Shown piece after piece: positions 47,601-59,600 of a stretch of DNA of 64,000 nucleotides (position 1 is the first letter of the stretch; each line of letters starts with the position of its first letter). The stretch comes from Watersipora subatra (lineage: Eukaryota > Bryozoa > Gymnolaemata > Cheilostomatida > Watersiporidae), in NCBI RefSeq assembly GCF_963576615.1, contig NC_088717.1, forward strand, positions 11,991,559 to 12,055,558, given 5' to 3'. Both the position numbers and the translations under genes were made by a program. The notes beneath the pieces are model-generated. The model was given only the letters and a program-made list of their open reading frames with translations. It had not been told where the DNA came from and did not search any database.

Positions 47601-50600
47601 ATATCAGTAACTACATAATAATATATTATATATTATAATATATAGTATAGTTATAATAAAATATTTTATAATATATACTAGCATTATTAAATAATATTCC
47701 GAGTATACGTAACAACTATAAAACAAAATTACCAAAATTATGTTAACTTGTAGTACTTAACTGTTATAAAAGTTTTGAGGGTTTCAGTAAGTCTAGCGAT
47801 TTGTTCAGATGTATTTCAACTGGTGAAGAAGAAAACAAAAAGAAGGCATATTGTCAACACAAAAAGTAGTTATGGAACTAAAGTGTAGGTGTTTGGTTAA
47901 ACCAAGTGTCAATAAGTAGGGCAGTTAGTGTCAAGGTCAAATGACACCTGTTAATTATAACCAGTACATATTTCAACAGTATTGACTATTCAATTAAAAC
48001 TTACCTGGTTTAGAGAGGATTTGACCAAACCATCTTGTATGTATCTGTGACTTAGTTAAAAGTCTGCAGCAAGAAAGAGGAATTGAAAGGTTTACTGAGA
48101 CATACTCCCCATTTGAATTTATAACATCCAGAATTCTGTCCCAATTTTTGGCTAACAACCAATCTGTACCATTTTTTGCTCCACAGCAAGTATACTGCAA
48201 ATCGAAAAGGTATGAGTTGGTGTCATTCGTACAATTTGTAGGTTTACATTAAAAAACATAAGGCAGCTGAAACCCTGACCGAAATAATTTCTTAACACTT
48301 TGATCTGCTATTAAAGTATCTAATGAATCTAAAGTAACTAGTATCTAAAGTAATAGTATCTAAAGTAACTAATGAATTAAGTTTATTTGAATGTAAACAA
48401 CTCATTGAAGTTGTTTTATGAAAAGTAAAAATAAGTAAACAGTTTTATTTTATAACAGTGTACAGTGCTAATCTACATTATATATTGTAAATTTTCGATT
48501 GTTTTGTAATCTCGCTTGATACAAAATGTCACCCTGCAGAAATAACGAGAGCTGTGATAAAACTGATTAATAAAATATTGCCATGTAGGGGACTTAAACT
48601 CATGGCATTAAGCTTAAAAGATCAACACTCTACCACTTCAAAAATTGAAAAAAATACTATAGCAAAACCTATGTTCCTCGGCAGTAATAAAATGTTGTGT
48701 GAAGGAAGAGTTATAAAAGTAGTCTCACAATGAAATACTTGTCAGTATATCATTATTGTTACCGTTTTGTCGTGTCTATTTAAAATATGCAAAAAAAGAA
48801 CTGTTTGATTTAATATAATGTAATTACTTTTGGATTTAATGAAATGATTGTTGATTGATTACCATGTTTATTATCACAAATTTTATGATGTACTAGGCTT
48901 CTCAAAACTTAAATAGCAAATTCTTATTGAACTATTATGTAACTGTCTGTGCTCTAGTTCATGAAAGGGTTTTGCAGATTGTCTAAAACTGTGCATCTGC
49001 TGACCACAAAAAGACTTTGTTGTCATTATTTGTAATATTTAAACTATATTTCAGGTTCTTTTTTAGGATATAAATATATATTAAAAACTCTCATAAAACT
49101 AAAGGTAGCCCTATATGTGAAACTAAAACTATGGTTTCAGAGTCTTACTAACTCTTGTAAAAGTATGGCTGAAACCTTTACTTTTTTTGCAAGTAAGCTT
49201 CTTATGTGAATAACTTATGGCTCTGCAGATTGACTACAACAAAATATCAAAAGTTACATCAATCTAGCAGGTTAATCTATAGTAAAAACTATCTATTTTG
49301 TAACTCTTTACATGTTTTCCATGCTTGTTCATTTATTTAATGATGTGTAGTAAATGAATTAGTATATAACTATTGCTATAGTCTTTTACACCAACCTCTC
49401 TTTGAACATAGTCCCAAGCAGTAGTATAAACACTGACAGACTTGTTGATAGCAGCATAGTTATCTGTTATTGTCCAATAGAGATATGGTTCTAAGGTAGC
49501 ATCTACCTGCCAAAGTTGTTAAAAGTACTATTCAAAACCTACATATTAACACTGACATACATGTACGAATATTTTTAGACTCTTGAAAATGCACCCTATT
49601 TTAAAATTTTCAGGAAGGTTTATAAGTAAGCGTAGAAATATTTTTATTTTTACAAAAATATTTTTATTTTATATTAATACTAAAATAACTGAATATGTTA
49701 GGATTCAGTATAAGACTTAAGGTCACAATTGTTTTAAAAAACCAGTTTACATAAATATAAAAGTTTTTTCATACTTTTTAATAGAATTATGTGCAGTAAT
49801 TAAAATTAACAAACAAAAAACTTGATTCTAATTAAGCCTCACTTAAAATGCTAAACTGTATATACATGTATACCAATATCACACTATGATAAGTGTGGTA
49901 AGACAAAAGCTAAATTCAAACTATTTGTTTATCATTAAAAAGTGTAATTTGATGACACACTGATTATACAGAAAAAACAATAACTCTATTGGTTACTTAT
50001 TCTTTTATAATCTGACAGATTTAGCTGGTAACTGCATAAATAATTTTTGGGTTTTATGAACCTAGAATGGCCAATTTATGACAAAAGTAACAAAACATTA
50101 CCACGTTTTGCAAAGCTTCGGACATAACTTTTTTTTATTATTTTTTAGTTTTTTGACGCTGTATAACTTTATTCTGTAAACAGTTTAGTAACATCTGTTT
50201 GATCAAATTGAAACATCTCTGATTTGAATGAATAGAATAAAATTAATCATCTTATCAAAAAAAACTGCTGAATTAGTAATCTATCAAACTATCTGCCGGA
50301 AATTTGGTTTTGCTGAAAATATTGATGTAGTACTGTTTGCAAAATTAGAGTAAGATATGATTGTATTGATAAAACTTGTAAGTATATATAAAAACATTTG
50401 TTTGTTTTTGAAAGGCTGAGTTGCTCATCTTACATTATAAGTTTGAAAATAAAGCAGTTTAAAAGGTAAAATGGCATCACAGATTGCTATGAAGTAGAGC
50501 AGATTGAATCAAACCAGCAATTAATTTTATGCAGGTGAAATTATATAATATTTTATTATATATTATATTATTATATATTATATATATTATATTATATATA

Positions 50601-53600
50601 TTATTATATATCTGTTATTTTGGTATGTGGCTAGTTGAATGCCCGGCGTTGTCCGGGTAATAAAAAAGTCCTCGAACAGAAAATTTATTTGCATTTAAAA
50701 GTTGACTTGCAACAAAATTCACATTAAATTTATTTGGTATCAAAAGATTCACTATGTCTAACTCTGCTGGGGTTGTAGGGGCAAAATATGTTAAAATGTG
50801 ATTAAAAGCTCCGGAAAACTAAAAAACGAGCAGGTAATCACAGCCATCTTGAGAACGCCATAGTTTGGAATCTCTTTATTTCGATGACGTACTCAAACAT
50901 TGTGGTTATTGTTTTGACACATGATGTTATTATGTGAAATTAAATGCTAATAAAAGGCTCAATATAAAAAGTCTCGTAGCACTAGTTTATGACAAGCACT
51001 TTGGGTTTGACCGGAAAGCCCTTATCAAATATAGATACTCGCTACTTTACAGTTTTGTTTTAGCCTGATCTAATCATGTAGTTATAATTTGATCATGTAA
51101 TTCAAGCTTCCTGCCAAATGGCGCAAACAATTTCTGCCACATTTTTAGACTACCACAAGTGACCAACGGGCTCGTCATGCTTATCAGAAGATGAAAGCAC
51201 TCCTTCGAGCTAAGGTTAAAAAATTAAACGAGTTTTTACGGTAGGTTTTGAGATATCAGTGCTCAAAGTGACAGCATTACAATGATGATGGAATAGACGT
51301 GTAAGGACAATAGACATGGTTTTATTGAATGCGCGAAGTATATTTGTAAAAGTATTCCGACGAATGAGATTGCATGAAAGTGTAAACAGAAGCACATTGC
51401 GTTTAACTACGTTCCATTAGAGCTGTTTGGGAAGAGATTCCAATCTACGACGTTTTCGTGATGGCTGCAATTAACCGTGTTCGCTTTGACCTTTCAAAAG
51501 CTTGTAATCACATTTCCAAATCTTTTACACCTACAACACAGCCGGGTAAGAAATGGTGAATCTTTTGATACCAAGTACCTGTAACTTGAATTTCGTTGCA
51601 AGTCTCCCTTTAACATATAACAAAGTTTACCATTCTAACTTTCAAACATCATATAGTGAGAAAAGTGTTTTGTGTAGTATGAATAAATTAAGAGAAAACA
51701 TAAAAACAACTGTAAAGGTTTTCAAACTTTGTCAAGCAACTGAGACTTTCAAACTTTAGATCGTGAGAAAAATGTTTTGTCCAGGTCAAATAAATTAAAA
51801 AACAACTATAAAAGGGTTCAAATGTGAATGTGAAATAACAAGCAAGTAATAGCTAAACTAAGGCTGTTTTGCTACAATTACAATAGAAGATGAATAGGTA
51901 ATGATACGATTAATACAAACTGAAAAAAACAAAATAAAAATCCTGTATATGTTGAATTAATAATAGCAATTTTTGCATAGAAGTGTGTGTGTATAAAAAA
52001 GGTTACTGTTCTACCAAAAGCTATCCTTCAAAACTTTGAATACGACGATACTGGTACCTCTCGTTACTAGGACATATATAAAAATGAAATACTGTACTGT
52101 CTTTGTCTGGCCAAATGAAGAGAGAATGTCGACGCTCTTTCTATAGAGATGATACAATTGTCCGCCTGAAAATAATTGGCCTTGACCGCAATATAGCAAA
52201 CGAACCTTATGAAAAACAGAAAATATATAGAAGCTCTATAAAAGCTCAAAAAACTTCACGAAAAAACATTGTGTTTCATAGAGTTGATAGAGTTTACAGA
52301 TTTTTAAATAATATGTTATTTAGTAGGCGCATTCGCTATACGGTATATGACAAAGTCTTTGATCAGTATGCCTTGCGTATCTCAGCAATAGAGCGCATGA
52401 ATTTTAAACTTGCGATAGTGATATACGTGACCTTTAATCCATCAGAGGGTGGAATTTCAAATTCCAAGATTTTAATAACTTTAGCTAGACATACCAAAGG
52501 ACAGAACACAGACGACCATCTTTGCGAAATATATATAGATTATATATATATTATATATTATATAGATTATGCATATCTAGAGATGATTTGCCTGCAAAAA
52601 ATATATCGTACATGTATTTGAGACAGAAAACGGTTAATTTTATTATAATATAATGACAAGGTAATTTGTTAACTTTTTAAAAAGCATAAGCTATGATTAA
52701 AAACTCTGTTTTTGTTTAATTTGTGAGGTTGTTTATTACATGTAGATGATAGTCAATATATACCTTGAAAAGAACCAAAAGTATCTAAATTGAAAATTAA
52801 CTATTAAAACTAAGTATTTAATTTTGCAAAACTACAAACATGATTGACAAAGAAAATGGTTTTCAAAGATTTATATGACTCACATCTTGCTGAAATCTTA
52901 CAGCATAAAAGCCAGTAGTTATACCACATATGATGCATATCCCCAATAGAGTTACGTACTACAACAAAAAGGAACAAACAAGCATCAACCTAAATAAATT
53001 ATTTTTGCAAAGTATTTGAACTCTTATAATTTTTTAACTTACATAATAAATTTTAAATTACAAATTTATTTAATTTGATTTGCATTTAATTGTAATAAAC
53101 ATAGTGTTATGTTTGGTTTATTTACAAAGTTTGTTGAGAAAATTCAATCTGGTAAGGCAACAAATTTTAATCTGTTTGTTAGTTTTTCCAATACCATCTA
53201 GGTATTTCTAAATATGGTTTTGGTTGTTTTGCTGTAAACGTGTACACACTCTCTTACTTGAATAATTCATTGAGTGATAAGGACAACCTTCGCAGATACC
53301 AATTTTTTCATGTTTTTGTCATCCAGAAAAATGATTTAAACAAAGTGTAGGAGAATAAAGAGTCCACAAAATGCCTCAATCAGGACAATTTAATGCACAT
53401 CAACTGAAATATGAATAAATCATTCCTAAAATCTAGTCTGAAGCGATTTCCATTATAAAGCAAAAAATAAATACATGCTTTAAAAGAAACATAATGCTTG
53501 ATGAAATTATATAAAAATTGGTAATTCTCGTTACTGAAAATTCAAATACAATCCTAATAGTTCAAGAAAGCATAATATAGTGTTAAAATCTGATGCATTA

Positions 53601-56600
53601 AGTACTACACTCATTGGCAGCTAATTATATATATGTATATAGTGTATATATGTACAGTATATATGCTGAACGTATATACTGTACATATACTGTACACAGC
53701 ACACACACACAAATACACACACACACACACACACAAATACACACGCGCACAGGCACATGCACACACGCACACGGGCACACACACAAACACACCCACGGAA
53801 AGTATAAGGCTCCTGTGTTGTGTGGCTAGAATGAAAATTAAAAATCTTCACAAGTGCAAATGTGCTTAGGTATAGTATGTTTGTACTTATCGGTAAGTAA
53901 ATTATATCAACTAACCAATACATACATATAAGTTGATATTACCCAACCTCACTCAACAACGGAATTTTTCTTTATTAAAGTTTTTAAATAAAAACTTGAA
54001 TATATTAAAAGATTTTTAAAAGATGACACAAAATGGCTACACTACATCAAATACGATTTTTATTTTCAATTGCTGGACAAGTCTTTTGTTTATTGTTCAT
54101 TATACTGATAAACACTATTTTGTGATTGCTATGTTGACCTGATGCATTTTAATACAAATATAAAATCAAGTCTAATCATCTCACCGCAGATAGGTTTTTG
54201 AAGTTCTTCTTACATAAAGTCACAGTTGCAACGCTTCCGTGCAGCATGATGAAGGTACCACAGACTATCATTGCTATTGCTGCATTGTGAATGCCTGTTT
54301 TTGAGTTGACTTTATGCAAATAACTGAATACCATAATCAAGTCACCTCCATGATTAGGACTCAGATCAACTAAGATATACACACCAACTCCAACAATAGC
54401 AGCTCCAGTTACCTGGTAAATCATAAAATTCCATTCAATAAATTTATTTACATAATGAAAGACATAAAACAATTACCAGGCGCGTTACAAGGAAATAAAA
54501 ACTATAAAAACTGAGATTGTTCTTTTTAGAGAATATTTAGTAGTTTAGCAATATTCTATACTTTTTTCATTGATTTTAAAAGTTTACATGATTATAATAC
54601 TAATGCCGACAACATGTCTATTTTATAGAATGATTTAATCCCTTTCTTGTTTCTCTTTTAAGACTAGTCCATGGTTATTTTCATTATGTAGTAAAATAGT
54701 TAGTTTGGTCACAATATATATTTACTATGCCAATGACAAATTGCAACTGATAGCATAACACTAATTAAGTTTTTTCTAGGCCAACGGTGCAAAGCTACCC
54801 AGAATTACAAAACATCATTCTAAAATCGGCATTTGTTAAGTTTTGTTTTGCTATATTAATCAGTCTTTATTTTTGCTCTACATCTTTAGCTTATTTTTAA
54901 AAGTAACAGGATATCTTGAGCAGCAAAGCTGTTTTCTTTGCAGAATCTTAGAAACATTGTAGCATATGACACAAATTCAAGTTTAGAGCTTATTTAACAG
55001 AAAGATAATAGCTTGATGAGAGTACAAACAGAGTTGCAATAATTTATTGGGTTCCAATGCTTCAAATGGAGTTGACCTCTGCCGATAAATTTCCATCTTT
55101 CCATTTAAAAAATTGAAATTGCACTTTATTGTCTTTTCGAAGACTGGCGATGTACTCCTCAAAACTCAACTTGTTAAAGTAGACTTGTTTTAAGGTCACG
55201 GTTACTTTTCAATTCACACTTAATACACTTGTTGCCTTAACACAGCCAAGATACCAAATCAGAAAATCTTTGTTATTAATAATAATAATATATTTCTAAA
55301 TGACAAAGCAGCAACAGAATTTACTACTTGCTATACGGATATTATCTAAAATTTTGCATGAACAACGATTGCTTTGAGTAAAACTTTTTTTTGTGTTGGA
55401 AGAGCTAAGCCTAGCAAAAGGTTATTGGGTATTATTATAGGTTAAAAGGCTTGGTATCATCGACTCAAAACTACCTGTAGAGAGTGGCTTTGGAATGTCA
55501 AATAGTAGCCCAATTGTGAATGCCATCGTACCAATTTTGTGAAGCGAAAAGGTCTCAAATCTGTTTGGATTTTACCGTTTTTAGAATTCAGAGTAAAAGA
55601 AGCTACTATTCCATGCGAAACATAAAAACCAAGTGACTAGCCGCCGAGCGAACTTTATATTTTATATTACAGAACTATTCACTGTACATTTAAGTGTATT
55701 GAGTATCTTTTTTTGTTATTCCTTGTAAAACTAGTATACAGTGGAACCTCAGTTCTCGAACATAATCCGTTCTAGTAGGTTGTTCGAAAACCGAGTTGTT
55801 CGAGATCCGAAGCAATTATTCCCATTAGAATTAATGTATGCAAATTTTAATCTGTTCCAAGCTGAGATAACAACTTGGGTAAAGTAATTTTTTAACATTT
55901 TACACCATAAATTGTACTGTATACTACATACTATAAATAAAAATGGGTAAATGTACATTGTAGATCGTGCATCGTACATATGTAGATTGTGTTTAATTTT
56001 AATAACAGATTTTCTATCTATGATGATGAAAACAGAAAACAAAATTAAACATTTCATATGTTTAATATGAAACTTAAAACATGCTCTTAAAACATCAAAA
56101 ACATTCAACGTTAAGCTATAGTACCAAAAATTGCAAAAATTGATAACAAAACAGCAAAAAATACAATAAATCAGTTAAATCAAAAATCGTGTGAAAAAGA
56201 AAGTATAAACAGCAATGGCAAATTTACTTTACGTCTTTGAAGGAGAATCCTCCCCTAAAACAGTTTAGGGTAGCTCAACAAAAGGAGTTGTCTCTTTGAA
56301 AAATCTCTTCGGTAGAGCGGAATTGTCCCAAATGAATGAATTGCTTGTCCCATTGTTAACGAATGCTTCTATGCTGTTTCCGAAACTGTTCCGAGCGTTT
56401 AATTGTAATGCGCATGCTCCGGTTTGGTTGAGAACCGAATTTATGTTTGAGATCCGCGACTAACAAATCTCAAATTTTTGGTCAAAAACCGAATTGGTCG
56501 AGAACCAAAGCGTTCAAGAACCGAGGTTCTACTGTACATGTAAAATATATGTATACGCATGTATGAGTGACTGCATATACATATATGTGTATATGGTATG

Positions 56601-59600
56601 TATACAGCATCATGTATATAAATATATAAGGTTAAACATTTATTTCCGCACTACCCCTATTTGAACCCTACCTCTATTTGACCACCACTATACATGTAGG
56701 AGAAAGGTTAAAAAGTGGAGTGTCAAGCTTCAATTGACCGACACCTCTATTTAATGGCCACTTTGACATTCTTTGATCTTTACGAATCTATAATATAAAG
56801 TAAGTAGAAAAGTTTCCTCAAAATGGTACTAATAATGACTCGGTTACTCATTACTAATTAGTTACTTGGTGGTTGCTGCTCGAATCGACGCCTGATTCCT
56901 GACACAAAGCTAACGGTTTTTGCTTACAACTTTGGATTCGATGCCATAAAAATGATTAATAACTGTAACAGGCTGATAACTGTCAAACCTATTTTTAATG
57001 CTCTATTTTTGTTTCTTCTCTTAGAGTTCTCTTCTCTAATAAATGTGGTGTTGTAATAAAAATTGACATTGTATTTTTCAAATACCTTGGCATAATTTTG
57101 AGAATATTGATCTACCCCTTTCATAGGCCAATTGAAAGTCACACTACGTCAAAAGTTGCAAACTTCAGCATTAACCCTTCCAGATGCAACTAGTTTGTTA
57201 ACTTACGTCAAACTTGTTGTAGAAGTCTAAATAAATATGCCCGATGAAGCTGATACAGGTATTTTCCAGTTGATATCTATTGCTTGCAATTAATATATGA
57301 TGATTGTCAAAATTTGTTGGAACTTCAAAGATTCAGTTTAATTTTAAATTTATTGCAACATTTTTATTCATAACTATGTTTACCAAAAAATATCATTGCA
57401 TAAAATATTATTGCACTCATCAATATTTTTGTTACAGCTTAAAGCAAAAAATGGTTGGTTGTGTGCAATACAACAGAAGTTACGAGCAATGATCTATTGC
57501 AAGCAGAGTTTAGATTACTACAATCATGCTATCCAAAATATGTTTTAAATCTGAAAGTTTGTAAAAATTTTAATATTAACTATCTATTAAATAATACAAA
57601 TATACATTCACAAACAAAAGACATATAAGAATAATATTCTTATTCATATTCTTTCATTTTCTAAGAAAAAGTCTTTTGTGCACTTTAAATAACTTAAGGA
57701 AAGATAAGCAACTGTTAAGGTTTTCAGACTTTTTGCACACAACTGTAACTTTCTAATTTTATGAAAAAATTGTTTTTTGCAGTTGAAACAAATTGGGAGA
57801 AAAAAAGAAACAACTTTAAAAGTGGATAAATGTGATTGTGAAATAATTAGCAAGTAAGGAATAAATAAAGTCAGTGTTACTACGATTACAATAAAAAATT
57901 ATTTAGTATACAATTATATTTTTTCATTACCTTTAGTGTTGGCATCATAAAGCAAAAATGTCCTATAAAGTGGTATAGAAACCCATAGTAATTACTTGAT
58001 GCAAACACTCTGGTAAAAGTCATCAAACTTTTATATATATACTGTATATACATACTGTAACAATACAATATGTTAACTCTGGTAACTATAATTACCTACA
58101 GTAACTTTAGTATATTTAGAGGTTATGATGTGTAAGAAAATGTTACTTAAAATGTACTACGTGCCGTACGTACAGTGGGGAATTATTACCTTCAAAACAA
58201 ATGTATAACATAAATGTTGAATTTAACTTCAATAATTTTAGATTACTAAACACATACATAAAGTTAAGTTTTAGTGTGTATTTCCCTCAACTAAACTTCA
58301 ACTTGGTCATAAGCTAAAATTCTACTACTTATCTGTTTTCAAGTTTGTTTTTGCTATAACTTATAACGCAGAACAGAGATAGTGAGCATCATATATCTCT
58401 TTCAGACGTTGTATAAGAGGAATTTCAGCTAATAGCATATCAGCATTTTCGTTGCTTTTGTTGTAATCAGTACAATATTCAGAGTGCCAATAGAACAATC
58501 AGAGTGCCAATATTTAATTTTGAGAAAACTTTCTGTTAGTACAGTATAGTTGAAAAAAAGTCGGAAAAACTTCATGTTAGTATGGTGAGGACGAAAACAT
58601 CTTACAACAAGAGCATCGTAACCTGAGAGCTCACTTTATTATTTATGACAAAAAGTTCACATTCGGCGTGCACTATAGCAAAATGATATACAGTGCATGA
58701 TAAGAGTGTTGAGTGAGGTAAGAATGGCTTATGTTTGTGCCAATGAGTGCTTGTTGGTAAACATGTGATTTGATTGGCATCAGTTCAAATCCAACCAGAA
58801 AGAGATTTCTTGTTGCTAACACTTCATCAAATTTATTTGGCCATTATGTCCTAGATATTCTTCATTTAAATTTAAACACATTTACAACTGTTTCATTTTT
58901 TCTCCTAATGTATTTCATCAGAACACTTTTTCAAGACTAAAAATTTAAATGGCAAATTTGTTTGAAAAAGTTTGAAAACCTTAACAGTTGTTTTATTTTT
59001 TCTTTTAATTTATTTAAACTCCACAAAACACACTTTTCATGATATGAAGTTTGAAATGTAGAATGGTTACTGTTGTTATATGTTAAATGAAAATAAAATT
59101 TCTGTATAAAGATTTTTCATTACCTTGGCAAAGCCGGGCATTCCCCTAGTAATATGTATGATTTTACATGTATTTAAATTTATATATTTATACATATGTA
59201 TACATATTATATGTACACATATGTATATAAATACACGCATATACATATTTGTATCCACATGTAAAAATAAGTGTGTGTATGTATATACATATACACACTG
59301 ATTTTATACATCAATGCTGGTGTGTATACAAATACACACCGGCATTGATGTATGTATATACATATATTCCAATGCCAGTATCCACTGACTAAAACATAGC
59401 CAATAGAAGACAAAGCAATGGAAAAATATCATCTTTTTGAGAGAAGTTCGAAAGTCACTGGTACTAAAGAGCAGCTGTAAATTTACTAGCCATTAAACCA
59501 TTGGACACAGTAAAACCTGCACATCAAGTGTAGCACCCAAATACCAACAATAGCCAACACAAGTCTGTTGCAGAAAATTCCGCTACTTTGAACAGTTTAG

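Noticed and set aside
53611-53923. Cys/Val-rich 100-codon frame
   Set aside because: CA/TA microsatellite artefact.
55749-56108. 119-codon minus-strand frame
   Set aside because: Inside the Tc1/mariner-like TIR element; no DDE or helix-turn-helix pattern.
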